Of a DNA stretch of 64,000 nt, positions 45,065-53,734 are shown piece after piece. Source of the DNA: Breoghania sp037026715 (GTDB taxonomy: Bacteria; Pseudomonadota; Alphaproteobacteria; Rhizobiales; Stappiaceae); assembly GCF_037026715.1 (NCBI RefSeq), contig NZ_JBANCG010000012.1, positions 1 to 64,000 of the forward strand, read 5' to 3'. Both the position numbers and the translations under genes were made by a program. Every line of letters begins with the position of its first letter. The first letter of the stretch is position 1. The notes below the pieces were generated by a model. That model was not told the origin of the DNA and did no database searches. It saw nothing but the letters and a program-made list of their open reading frames with translations.

Positions 45065-45216
45065 GGCTTTGTGCTTTCGTATTCTTGTGTGAGGTGGCGA
45101 CAGGAACCACTTATGCGGGCCTTTGTCCAGACCCTCGGTGGCGCAGTCGCGGTGCTGGGTAAATGGGGTGCGGCGGCATGGGGACAAGGCACCACACCGC
45201 CTCCGGCGCTCTCCCT

Positions 45217-45320
45217 GTCATCCCCGCGAAGGCGGGGATCCAGCAACCACAGGATCAGGCCGCAGCACGCGAACCGCCCACGCCTCTGGGATGCTGGATT
45301 CCCGCCTTCGCGGAAATGAC
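45217..45320. repeat. Dispersed palindromic repeat, copy 2
   Basis: Same 104-base element as at 42885-42988, about 85 percent identical by eye, between ribE and ribH. Terminal inverted repeats and the internal spacer are retained. Confidence 0.85.
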
Positions 45321-45355
45321 ATCGAAAGGAGCGAACGCCGCCGGGTCCCCGCCCC

Positions 45356-45958
45356 TCAGTCGAACTCGCGCAGCCGCGCCACGTAGCGCGCCATCATGTC
45401 GACTTCCAGGTTGATCGCATCGCCCGTCTGCCGGTCGCCCCAGGTGGTCACCGCGACCGTGTGCGGGATGAGAAACACGGAGAACTCGTCGCCCTCCACC
45501 TCGTTCACCGTCAGCGACGTGCCGTCGAGCGCGACAGAACCCTTCTTGGCGATGAAGCGCGCAAGTTCGTGCGGCGCGCGGAAGCGGAAATAGACGCTGT
45601 CGGGGTGATCGCGACGCTCCACCACTTCCGCAAGCCCGTCCACGTGGCCGAGCACCAGGTGCCCGCCGAGCTCATCGCCCATGGCAAGCGAGCGTTCCAG
45701 ATTGATGCGCGTGCCCTCGGCCCACGTCCCCGCCGTGGTCAGCTTCAGCGTCTCGGCGGCCGATTCCACCTCGAACCAGGCCTTGCCGCCGTCCTCGCCC
45801 TTCGCCGTCACCGTATGGCAGACGCCGGAACACGCGATGGAGCTGCCGATGTCGATGCCCGCCGCATCGTAGGCACAGGCGATGCGCGTGCGCCGGCCGG
45901 CCGGGATCTCCACGGCGCTGACGACCCGCCCGATATCGGTGACAATGCCCGTGAACAT
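45356..45958 (-). CDS. ribE: Riboflavin synthase, alpha subunit
   Basis: A 200-residue protein with two lumazine-binding domains (FTGIVTDIGRVVSAVEI; ACSGVCHTVTAKGED; then GTSLTVNEVEGDEFSVFLI). It makes riboflavin from two lumazine molecules. It starts 4 bases after the ribD stop. Confidence 0.95.
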   Translation of the reverse strand: MFTGIVTDIGRVVSAVEIPAGRRTRIACAYDAAGIDIGSSIACSGVCHTVTAKGEDGGKAWFEVESAAETLKLTTAGTWAEGTRINLERSLAMGDELGGHLVLGHVDGLAEVVERRDHPDSVYFRFRAPHELARFIAKKGSVALDGTSLTVNEVEGDEFSVFLIPHTVAVTTWGDRQTGDAINLEVDMMARYVARLREFD

Positions 45959-45962
45959 GACG

Positions 45963-47147
45963 CTACTCCTCGCGACGATAGTGAACGACCCTGTCCCGCC
46001 CCAGCCGGCGCGTACTCACGCGCGTGAAGGCGGGGTTATCGGTTATGGCCTCCAGCGGCAGATGTCCAAGCGGCCGAATGCCGCCCTCGCCGATCTTCTC
46101 CGGCCCCGTGGAGATGACGACCTCATCGACGAGCCCGCTCGCCACGAAGCTCTCCGCCGTCGCCGCCCCGCCTTCCACCATCAGCCGCGTGACGCCGCGA
46201 TGGGCGAGCGCGTGAAGCGCGGCGCGCACCTCGATCCGGCCCGTCTCGTCGGCGGGAACGGTGATCACCTCCACGCCGGCCTTGATCAGCGCCGTGGTGC
46301 GCTCCATCGGCGCGGCGGCCGAGGTCAGCACCTTCACCGGCACCTGCCCCGCGCTCTTAACAAGCTGCGAGCCGACGGGAAGCCGCGCGGTGGAATCGAA
46401 GACGTAGCGGACCGGCGAGCGGTCGCCGAGCCCGTCGAGACGAACGTCCAGCATCGGATCGTCCGCCAGAACCGTGCCGATGCCGACGAGGATCGCATCC
46501 GCTTCCGCCCGCATGATGTGGACGAAACGCTGCACCTCGCGGCCCGTGATGTGGACCTGCCCGTCGCCCTTGCGGCCGATGAAGCCGTCGGCGGAAACCG
46601 CGAGCTTCAGCGCAACCTGCGGCCGGCCTTCGGCGAAGCGCCGGAAATGGCCGATATTGGCGGCCCGGCATTCCGCCCCCAGCACGCCGCGCACGACCTC
46701 AACGCCCGCCTCACGCAGCATGGCGGCGCCCTTGTCGGCGACCCTTGGGTTGACGTCGGAGGTACCAATGACGACGCGGGCGATGCCGGCTTGCGAAAGC
46801 GCCAGCGCGCAAGGCCCGGTGCGGCCCCAGTGGGCGCAGGGCTCGAGCGTTACGTAGGCGGTTGCGCCCCGCGCCTTGTCGCCGGCCTGCGCCAACGCCA
46901 CGACCTCGGCATGCGGGCGGCCCGAAGGCGCCGTCGCCCCGCGTCCCACCACCACCGGCACGCCGTCCTTCTCCGCCACGATCACCGCACCGACGGACGG
47001 GTTGGGCCAGGTGATGCCCCGCGTGCGCCGCCCCATGGCGAGAGCCATGCGCATGAACCGTTCGTCATATGGCAGGACCCGCCCGCAATCGGGCGCCACG
47101 TCGTATCCCGTCGCTTCGGATGCCGTGTCCTGCGCGCCGCTTGCCAT
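45963..47147 (-). CDS. ribD: Bifunctional riboflavin deaminase/reductase RibD
   Basis: A 394-residue enzyme. The N-terminal zinc deaminase has HAEVVALAQAG and TLEPCAHWGRTGPC; the C-terminal reductase starts RPQVALKLAVSADGFIG and has VEGGAATAESF. ATG at 47147 chosen, preceded by GGGGGCGTGGAA. It lies 17 bases after nrdR. Confidence 0.94.
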   Translation of the reverse strand: MASGAQDTASEATGYDVAPDCGRVLPYDERFMRMALAMGRRTRGITWPNPSVGAVIVAEKDGVPVVVGRGATAPSGRPHAEVVALAQAGDKARGATAYVTLEPCAHWGRTGPCALALSQAGIARVVIGTSDVNPRVADKGAAMLREAGVEVVRGVLGAECRAANIGHFRRFAEGRPQVALKLAVSADGFIGRKGDGQVHITGREVQRFVHIMRAEADAILVGIGTVLADDPMLDVRLDGLGDRSPVRYVFDSTARLPVGSQLVKSAGQVPVKVLTSAAAPMERTTALIKAGVEVITVPADETGRIEVRAALHALAHRGVTRLMVEGGAATAESFVASGLVDEVVISTGPEKIGEGGIRPLGHLPLEAITDNPAFTRVSTRRLGRDRVVHYRREE

Positions 47148-47164
47148 TTCCACGCCCCCGACGC

Positions 47165-47656
47165 TCACGACGGATCGCGCTCCGCACGCCCCTCCGGCGG
47201 CAGGTCGTCGGCGTTGAGTTCGCCGAGCAGCGTCTCGAAGTCCTTGGCCTCGCGGAAGTTCTTGTAGACGGAGGCAAACCGCACATAGGCGACGTCGTCG
47301 AGCTCGCGCAGGCCCTCCATCACCAGCGTGCCAATCTGTTCCGCCGGAATGTCGCTCTCGCCGGAGGATTCCAGCTGGCGCACGATGCCGGAGATCATCC
47401 GCTCGATGCGTTCCGGCTCCACCGGGCGCTTGCGCACGGCAATCTGCACGGAGCGGGCGAGCTTCTCCCGGTCGAAGGGCGCGCGGCGCCCGTTGCGCTT
47501 GATCACGCTCAGTTCGCGAAGCTGCACGCGCTCGAACGTCGTGAACCGCCCGCCACATGTGGAGCACACGCGGCGTCGCCGGATCGCGGTGTTGTCCTCG
47601 GTCGGACGGCTGTCCTTGACCTGGGTTTCCTCACCGCCGCAATAGGGACACCGCAT
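47165..47656 (-). CDS. nrdR: Transcriptional repressor NrdR
   Basis: A 163-residue regulator of ribonucleotide reductase genes. The zinc ribbon has CPYCGG and CSTCGGRFTTFERVQL; the ATP-cone domain starts SVIKRNGRRAPFDREKLARS. It follows glyA with 9 bases between. Confidence 0.96.
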   Translation of the reverse strand: MRCPYCGGEETQVKDSRPTEDNTAIRRRRVCSTCGGRFTTFERVQLRELSVIKRNGRRAPFDREKLARSVQIAVRKRPVEPERIERMISGIVRQLESSGESDIPAEQIGTLVMEGLRELDDVAYVRFASVYKNFREAKDFETLLGELNADDLPPEGRAERDPS

Positions 47657-47665
47657 GCACGCTTC

Positions 47666-48979
47666 CTAGTATTGATAGATCGGAAAACGGTCGGTCAGCG
47701 CGATGACGCGCGCCTTCACGCGCGCCTCGACGTCCGCGTTGCCCTCTTCGGAATTCGCAGCCCTGAGGCCGTCGAGAACCTCCGCGATCATCGCCCCGAT
47801 CTCACGGAACTCCGCCTGGCCGAAGCCGCGCGTCGTGCCCGCAGGCGTGCCGAGGCGAATGCCGGAAGTCACGAAGGGCTTTTCCGGATCGAACGGAATG
47901 CCGTTCTTGTTGCAGGTGATGTTGGCGCGGCCCAATGCAGCCTCGGCCTTCTTGCCGGTGGCGTTCTTCGGGCGCAGGTCGACCAGCATGGAGTGGTTGT
48001 CCGTGCCGCCCGAGACGATGTCGAGCCCCTGCTCCTGCAGGCTGGCGGCAAGCGCCTTGGCATTGGCCACCACATTCGCCGCGTACGTCTTGAACGAGGG
48101 CTGCAGCGCTTCCTTGAGCGCCACGGCCTTCGCCGCGATGACATGCATCAGCGGTCCGCCCTGAAGACCGGGGAACACGGCCGAATTGACCTTCTTGGCG
48201 ATCGCCTCGTCGTTGGTCAGGATCATGCCGCCGCGCGGGCCGCGAAGCGACTTGTGCGTCGTCGTCGTCACCACATGCGCATGCGGGATCGGAGACGGGT
48301 GCACGCCGCCGGCCACAAGCCCCGCGATGTGGGCCATGTCGACCATCAGGTAGGCGCCCACCTCGTCGGCGATCTCGCGGAAGCGCTTCCAGTCCCAGAT
48401 GCGCGAATAGGCGGTGCCGCCGGCCAGAATCAGCTTCGGCTTGTGCTCGCGCGCCTTCTCCGCCACCGCGTCCATGTCGATCTGGTGATCGCCCTCGCGC
48501 ACGCCATAGGAGACGACGTTGAACCACTTGCCCGACATGTTGACGGGCGAGCCGTGGGTCAGGTGTCCGCCGGAATTGAGATCGAGGCCCATGAACGTGT
48601 CGCCGGGCTGCAGCAGCGCCAGGAACACGGCCTGGTTCATCTGGCTGCCCGAATTCGGCTGGACGTTGGCGAAGTCGCACTCGAACAGCTTCTTGGCGCG
48701 CTCGATGGCCAGCGTCTCGACGATGTCGACATACTGACAGCCGCCGTAGTAGCGCTTGCCGGGATAGCCTTCGGCATACTTGTTGGTGAGAATCGTGCCC
48801 TGCGCCTCCAGAACGGCGCGGCTGACGATGTTCTCCGACGCGATCAGCTCGATCTCGTGGCGCTGGCGGCCGAGTTCCTTGTCGATCGCATCGGCAATCT
48901 CCGGATCGGCCTCGGCAAGCGGCTGCGTGAAGAAGTCCAGCTGAACGGGCTCATCGACGGAAGATTTCGAAATCGACAT
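47666..48979 (-). CDS. glyA: Serine hydroxymethyltransferase
   Basis: A 437-residue PLP enzyme that interconverts serine and glycine with tetrahydrofolate. The PLP Lys is in VVTTTTHKSLRGPRGG; the N terminus has IELIASENIVSRAVLEAQGT. The ATG at 48979 is the normal family start. Confidence 0.95.
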   Translation of the reverse strand: MSISKSSVDEPVQLDFFTQPLAEADPEIADAIDKELGRQRHEIELIASENIVSRAVLEAQGTILTNKYAEGYPGKRYYGGCQYVDIVETLAIERAKKLFECDFANVQPNSGSQMNQAVFLALLQPGDTFMGLDLNSGGHLTHGSPVNMSGKWFNVVSYGVREGDHQIDMDAVAEKAREHKPKLILAGGTAYSRIWDWKRFREIADEVGAYLMVDMAHIAGLVAGGVHPSPIPHAHVVTTTTHKSLRGPRGGMILTNDEAIAKKVNSAVFPGLQGGPLMHVIAAKAVALKEALQPSFKTYAANVVANAKALAASLQEQGLDIVSGGTDNHSMLVDLRPKNATGKKAEAALGRANITCNKNGIPFDPEKPFVTSGIRLGTPAGTTRGFGQAEFREIGAMIAEVLDGLRAANSEEGNADVEARVKARVIALTDRFPIYQY

Positions 48980-49155
48980 GAGGCGCGCCTTCCTGCGTTT
49001 CCGGTATTCGAGTGTTCGCGTTCGCTTGCGGCATCCGCAAGGCCGGATCGGGACCGTCTTCGGCCCGCGCGACCCGCGCCGCCGCCAATAGCATACCGCC
49101 CGGGGCGAACCAAGCCCGTTCGCTAACCATAAGGTCGGATATCCGGTCGGATGTG

Positions 49156-49217
49156 CGGTTTGTCTTTTGCCGGCGTCTGCCGATTTATGTGGGGGCGTGC
49201 CGGCAAAAGACAAACCG
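49156..49217. repeat. Long perfect inverted repeat upstream of glyA
   Basis: Arms CGGTTTGTCTTTTGCCGGC (49156-49174) and its exact complement (49199-49217) with a 24-base spacer. It lies about 180 bases before the glyA start. It might be a regulatory RNA hairpin or a small mobile repeat; no second copy is seen. Neither end has a run of T. Confidence 0.75.
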
Positions 49218-49441
49218 GCGCCTCAGAACCTCCCGCTCGGCGCCGTGCCCGGCCCACGACAGGAGAGGCGATCGCAGGATCCCTGCCATTTCGGCAAAAC
49301 CCTCCGGCGTCATCCCCGCTCATGCCTCTCAATCGTCATCACCCGGTGCCCGCGAAAGCGGGTGCCGGGCAATGACGGCGGAGGGACATGAAGGGAAATG
49401 GTCGAAAGACCACAACCGTTACCATTTGCGAGCCCGCCCCC

Positions 49442-49645
49442 TCAGGCCCCGCCCTGCTCCAACCGCCGCTTCAGCTTGCGCACGGCGAGCCGGCCGAGTT
49501 CGTCCTGCGAGACGTTGAGCGGTCCGATCATCGACACCTCAACGCCCGTCGCCTCGTCGATGGCCGAAACCTTCACCTGCCGCCCGACGCGCGTGAATTC
49601 CAGAAAAATCCGGCCCGGCCCGGACGGCGTGCCGCCCTGTGTCAT
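49442..49645 (-). CDS. Small conserved protein, DUF6898-like
   Basis: A 67-residue protein (GRIFLEFTRVGRQVKVSAID, then EVSMIGPLNVSQ and LAVRKLKRRLEQ). It resembles a small family common in alphaproteobacteria that I know as DUF6898; the assignment is by memory of the motif. No function known. Confidence 0.6.
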   Translation of the reverse strand: MTQGGTPSGPGRIFLEFTRVGRQVKVSAIDEATGVEVSMIGPLNVSQDELGRLAVRKLKRRLEQGGA

Positions 49646-49754
49646 GCTGTCTTCACTCCTGTCGTCCGTCTTCGTGACGCCCGCGCGCGCGTCGCGTCAC
49701 AATGCTTGTGCCTCCAATGCACGTTTCGTATATGCAATTCGCGCAAGCACCAAC

Positions 49755-50225
49755 ATGGGGTCTGATATGGATATGCTGTCGTCTCCCCGCGAAGGGACAT
49801 GCCGTTGCGGACAGATCCGCATGAAGATTTCCGCCAGGCCCATTGGCACTTTCGCCTGTCATTGCCGCGAATGCCAGCGCATGAGTTCAAGCGCCTTCTC
49901 GCTGACCGCGATGGTTCCCGCCGAAGGCTTTGAGGTCATCGCGGGCGAGCCCGTCCAGGGCGGGGCCCGCAGCCCCGGCATCGACCACTACCACTGCCCC
50001 CATTGCATGAGCTGGCTGTTCACCCGCGTCGCCATGATGCCCCAGTGCGTGAATGTCCGCTCCACGATGTTCGACGAGCCCGACTGGTGCGTCCCCTTTG
50101 CGGAAACCATGACCCGCGAAAAACTCTCCTGGGTCACCACACCGGCCACCTACAGCTACGAAGGCTTTCCCCCGCCGGAGGAATTCCCCGTACTGCTTTC
50201 GGAATACGCGGCGGCGAGCAGCTGA
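49755..50225 (+). CDS. GFA-family (glutathione-dependent formaldehyde-activating fold) protein
   Basis: About 156 residues. Zinc-binding cysteines are seen in GTCRCGQIRM, FACHCRECQRMSSSAFS and HYHCPHCMSWLF. The GFA fold includes formaldehyde-activating enzymes and CENP-V-like proteins; most bacterial members are uncharacterised. ATG at 49755 or 49767. Confidence 0.8.
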   Translation: MGSDMDMLSSPREGTCRCGQIRMKISARPIGTFACHCRECQRMSSSAFSLTAMVPAEGFEVIAGEPVQGGARSPGIDHYHCPHCMSWLFTRVAMMPQCVNVRSTMFDEPDWCVPFAETMTREKLSWVTTPATYSYEGFPPPEEFPVLLSEYAAASS

Positions 50226-50321
50226 GCGCCCCGGCGCCTCCGCGTCCTGCCCCTCAACTTTGCCGCCCTGCCCTCCGCTTTTCCGCAGTGCCCGCCCCTG
50301 AAAGAGCCCGCCCCTGAAACC

Positions 50322-50350
50322 GAAAAGGGCGCCCTCTTTCGAAGGCGCCC
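50322..50350 (-). terminator. Terminator of the L,D-transpeptidase gene
   Basis: On the minus strand a GGGCGCC / GGCGCCC stem with a 10-base loop is followed by TTTTCGG, 29 bases after the stop at 50379. Confidence 0.8.
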
Positions 50351-50378
50351 ATTCAAATCCGGCCGGTAAACGCCCGCC

Positions 50379-51692
50379 CTATTGCAGGACGATCTGCGGG
50401 CCCTCGATTTCGGAACCGTTGAGCCCGTCGCGGTTGTAGATGTCCTCGCGGAAGTTGACCACGCCCTTGTCGGTCGCCCAGGCGGTGACATAGGCGAGAT
50501 AGAGCGGCACCTCGTGATCGAGCGTGACATCCACCCGCTCGCCCGAGGCGATGGTGGAATCGACCCGCGTGCGGTCCCAGCCCGGCGTTGTCGTCTCCAG
50601 AAGCCACGTCACCATGTCGCGCACGTTCTGCACGCGCACGCAGCCCGAGGAATCGAACCGGTAGTCCTTGGTGAACAGGCTCTTGGACGGCGTGTCGTGC
50701 AGGTAGACCTGATACTGGTTGTGGAAGTTGATGCGCACCGAGCCCAGCGAATTGTCCGCGCCCGGATCCTGCCGGAAGCGCAGCTTGGTTGCCTCGTCGG
50801 TGTTCCAGTCGACGTCCGTGGCCTGCAGCTCGTTGCCGTGCCAGTCGTAGATGCGGATGTGGTTTTTCGCCAGATACTGCGGATCGCGCTTCATCTTCGG
50901 GATCAGATCCTTGCGGATGATGCTGACCGGCACGGTCCAGAACGGATTGAAGTTCAGCTGGTAGATCTTGGAGGCGAGGATCGGCGTCTGCCGGTCGATC
51001 TTGCCGACGACGGCGGTATGGCGCGAGCGCACCACGCCATTGTCGACCGCCTCGATCTCGGCCGCCGGAATGTTCACCATCACGTAGGTATCGCCGAGAT
51101 AGCCCGACATGGCGCGCACCCGCACCAGGTTGGTCTGCAACTGGCGCAGGCGCACCGCCGCCGGAACGTTCATCACCGACTGCACGACCGGGCCGACCAC
51201 GCCGTCCGGCGTCAGGCCGTGGCGAATCTGGAAACGGCGCACCGCGGCATCGACGTCGCTGTCGAAGCGCTGGCCGTTGATCTTGTCCGCGGACAGATCG
51301 CCGGAGGAGACCAGCCGATGGCGCAGCGCCACGACCGCCCCGTCCCACGAACCGAGCCTCAGGGTGCGGCCCGGCGTGCTGACTTCCGCCCAGCCGCCGT
51401 TCGACACGATCTGCTGATACTGGTGGATCGCCTGCTCGATGTAGGTCACCGTGGACGGCGAAAGCGTCGGCTGGTGGGAGCGGATCTGCTCCAGATTCTT
51501 CATCGTGTCGTCGAGCTTGGATTCCCACTGCTCGTGCTGCTGGTAGTTGCGCAGCGCCTCAAGCGGGGATTCCGCACTTGCCGTCCCCGTGCCGAGCGCC
51601 GTCGTCGCGGACGCGGCCATCAAAAACGCGGCGGCAACCGCCAGGCGGCCTGTGGTCGGTCGGGTCTCGCCGGCGGCGAAAAGTCGGTTCAC
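50379..51692 (-). CDS. L,D-transpeptidase (YkuD/YcbB-type) with peptidoglycan-binding domain
   Basis: A 437-residue periplasmic enzyme. The GTG at 51692 has GGGAG upstream and starts a signal peptide ending ATTALGTGTASA. A peptidoglycan-binding segment (VRRFQIRHGLTPDGVVGPVV) precedes the YkuD catalytic domain, whose Cys is in FDSSGCVRVQN and whose His is in RINFHNQYQVYLHDTP. It makes 3-3 cross-links in peptidoglycan or attaches proteins. Neighbouring LdtR-like gene suggests it is the ldtP orthologue. Confidence 0.88.
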   Translation of the reverse strand: MNRLFAAGETRPTTGRLAVAAAFLMAASATTALGTGTASAESPLEALRNYQQHEQWESKLDDTMKNLEQIRSHQPTLSPSTVTYIEQAIHQYQQIVSNGGWAEVSTPGRTLRLGSWDGAVVALRHRLVSSGDLSADKINGQRFDSDVDAAVRRFQIRHGLTPDGVVGPVVQSVMNVPAAVRLRQLQTNLVRVRAMSGYLGDTYVMVNIPAAEIEAVDNGVVRSRHTAVVGKIDRQTPILASKIYQLNFNPFWTVPVSIIRKDLIPKMKRDPQYLAKNHIRIYDWHGNELQATDVDWNTDEATKLRFRQDPGADNSLGSVRINFHNQYQVYLHDTPSKSLFTKDYRFDSSGCVRVQNVRDMVTWLLETTTPGWDRTRVDSTIASGERVDVTLDHEVPLYLAYVTAWATDKGVVNFREDIYNRDGLNGSEIEGPQIVLQ

Positions 51693-52035
51693 GGAGCTGT
51701 CTCCCGGATGCAAATCGCGCGATCGCCCCACATCGGGCCCCGCGCCATGACGGATTTCTGGTTTGCGGTACCACCTGCGCCCGGGCGAGGCAACAAAAGC
51801 AGGCGTTCGGCTACGCATTCGTGAACATGGCGACCTTGCAAGGTCCGCCGCACGGCTCACACCCCGGCTCGTTTCGAAAGGTTCGGCCTAGGCGCCCCTT
51901 GGGCCTCCCTTGCCGCGAATCATCCGCGCACGACACCCGGCGGCAGTGCCGGCGACCCTTCCTGCGGCGCCTCTTTCCACGCCATTATGGCAAGTTCATG
52001 TCGCAAGCGAAAGTCGCAGGATTGCCGAGCACAAG

Positions 52036-52067
52036 CAAAAACGCCGCCCGGCAGCCCGGACGGCGTT
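52036..52067 (-). terminator. Terminator of the MarR-family gene
   Basis: On the minus strand AACGCCGTCCGGG pairs with CCGGGCGGCGTT (one mismatch) around a short loop and is followed by TTT, 28 bases after the stop at 52095. Confidence 0.75.
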
Positions 52068-52094
52068 CGATGGGAGACAAGTCTCGAAATAATT

Positions 52095-52607
52095 CTAGAG
52101 CCGATAGAGGATCTGGTCGGTCCAGAACCGCTCCAGCCGGCGCAGCGACTGGTTGAGCTGCTGGAAGTCCTCCGGCGCGATCTCGCCGACCGTCTCCACC
52201 GAGCGCATGTGACGCTCGTAGAGGTCGTTGACGATGTTGGCCACTTCCAGCCCCTTCTCGGTGAGGCTGACGCGGACCGAGCGGCGGTCGACGCGGGAGC
52301 GCTCGTGGTTGATGAAGCCGGTATCGACGAGCTTCTTCAGGTTGTAGGACACGTTCGAGCCGAGATAGTAGCCGCGGGTGCGCAATTCGCCGGCCGTCAG
52401 CACGCTGTCGCCGATGTTGAACAGCAGCAGCGCCTGCACGCTGTTGACGTCGGAACGACCCATGCGATCGAACTCGTCCTTGATGACGTCAAGCAACCTG
52501 CGGTGCAAACGCTCGACAAGAGTAAGCGCCTCCAGGTAAAGCGGCTTGATTTCCGTATTACCTTCGTCCTGCGCCAGGACCTCGACTGCCCTTTTTGCCG
52601 TGATCAT
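52095..52607 (-). CDS. ldtR: MarR-family regulator, LdtR-like
   Basis: A 170-residue winged-helix regulator. The recognition part is TRGYYLGSNVSYNLKKLVDT and the wing follows (NHERSRVDRRSVRVSLTEKG). This is the LdtR type known from Liberibacter and Sinorhizobium, where it controls the adjacent L,D-transpeptidase gene. Here it is 400 bases upstream of that gene on the same strand. It has its own promoter and terminator. A palindrome at 52686 may be its autoregulatory site. Confidence 0.8.
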   Translation of the reverse strand: MITAKRAVEVLAQDEGNTEIKPLYLEALTLVERLHRRLLDVIKDEFDRMGRSDVNSVQALLLFNIGDSVLTAGELRTRGYYLGSNVSYNLKKLVDTGFINHERSRVDRRSVRVSLTEKGLEVANIVNDLYERHMRSVETVGEIAPEDFQQLNQSLRRLERFWTDQILYRL

Positions 52608-52685
52608 CTGGTTACGCCCCTTGTATCCTGTTTATGTGCGGTTTTGTTCCGCTTGATGAGGACAATAGTCGGGCTGTTATAAAAT

Positions 52686-52700
52686 CTGCTTAAAAAGCAG
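52686..52700. promoter_or_regulatory. Palindrome upstream of ldtR
   Basis: CTGCTT-AAA-AAGCAG, 79 bases upstream of the ldtR start in an AT-rich promoter-like stretch. A half site AAAAGCAG lies at 51795-51802 before the L,D-transpeptidase start. It could be an LdtR operator; this is inference. Confidence 0.4.
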
Positions 52701-53033
52701 CATGAATCTTCTCTTAAAGACCCATTGGAAACTTTAGAAGAATCCGATCTTGCAAACCTGCGGCCTGCCCCTCGAAAGCGAGGGAATCCGCCGTTCGGCA
52801 GGCGCTATTTCAAGCTAAACAAGATCTTACGGTGCTGATCGCGGCTCAGCCGCAGTACATTTTTTTTCTAAAATCGGAATTTCCGGGGCAACCTCCAGGC
52901 GGTCCCGCCCGCCTCGCGACAGGCGACGACGTGCACGGCGGAACGTGTTACCCGCGCCGCCTCTTCCCCCGCCTCGCGCGCGTTACGGCACCAGGAGGAG
53001 CGGGCGCCGGGCGTCTGGGCGAGGCGCAAGCTG

Positions 53034-53162
53034 CCCATCCTTCGAGACGGCGCTGCCGCGCCTCCTCAGGATGACGTTATCGAGTTGCGATTTCCGTGAA
53101 GCCTGCAACATATGCAACGTCATCCTGAGGAGCGCTCGCCAGAGCGCGTCTCGAAGGATGGG
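53034..53162. repeat. Large dispersed-type inverted repeat
   Basis: Outer arms CCCATCCTTCGAGACG (53034-53049) and its complement (53147-53162), inner arms CTCCTCAGGATGACGTT (53062-53078) and its complement (53116-53132). The whole 129-base unit can form a long hairpin. It fills part of the gap between ldtR and the small membrane protein gene; the rest of that gap (52701-53033) shows no gene. Confidence 0.85.
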
Positions 53163-53209
53163 CCACAAGCCGTGCCCGCGCGCCCGCCCCGTCGTACGCT
53201 CGCGCAAAC

Positions 53210-53632
53210 CTATTCCTTGCGCCGCTCGCGCTCCGACAGGACCGTCAGCGCCACGTAGACCGCGATCGTCACCATGTAGAAGGAGATCTCGTAGGGCCGG
53301 GAGCCGAAGGTGCTCTGAAAGAGGGTGTGCATGATCACCTGCGAGAGCAACCTGATCAGCCACATCACCGGCCCCCAGGAGGCGGCGAGCCACAGGCCGA
53401 TGCCGGCGACCATGTCGAGCACGCCGAAATAGACCGTCGCCACCTGCCAATCGACCGGCATGTCGACGAACATCACCCCGCGCCACGGCACGTAGCCGAC
53501 GATGCGGGCCCAGTGAATGATGCCGCCGCCAATCAGCAGGATCGCCAGAAAGCGCAGATACCAGATCAGCACCGTGCGCCACGGCGGGCGCACCCGGGCG
53601 AAATCCTGCAACAGCGTCAGCATCGACGGCAC
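53210..53632 (-). CDS. Conserved small membrane protein (DUF6163-like)
   Basis: A 140-residue protein with four predicted helices (WYLRFLAILLIGGGIIHWAR; TVYFGVLDMVAGIGLWLAAS; VMWLIRLLSQVIMHTLFQST; SFYMVTIAVYVALTVLSE). It is a family that neighbours ldtR in rhizobia, which I know as DUF6163; assignment by pattern. Function unknown. Confidence 0.65.
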   Translation of the reverse strand: MPSMLTLLQDFARVRPPWRTVLIWYLRFLAILLIGGGIIHWARIVGYVPWRGVMFVDMPVDWQVATVYFGVLDMVAGIGLWLAASWGPVMWLIRLLSQVIMHTLFQSTFGSRPYEISFYMVTIAVYVALTVLSERERRKE

Positions 53633-53734
53633 ATTTCCTTCAGTTGTCCGGCCCTCATGGCCGGGACGCGAAAAAGCCGGAAGGGGGAGCGGCCCGAGCC
53701 CGCCCCCAAAGCCGGACCGGCCCGGTATCGCGCC

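Noticed and set aside
47069..49126. Long plus-strand open frame over nrdR and glyA
   Set aside because: Both genes on the minus strand are clear family members, and this frame has no recognisable protein features.
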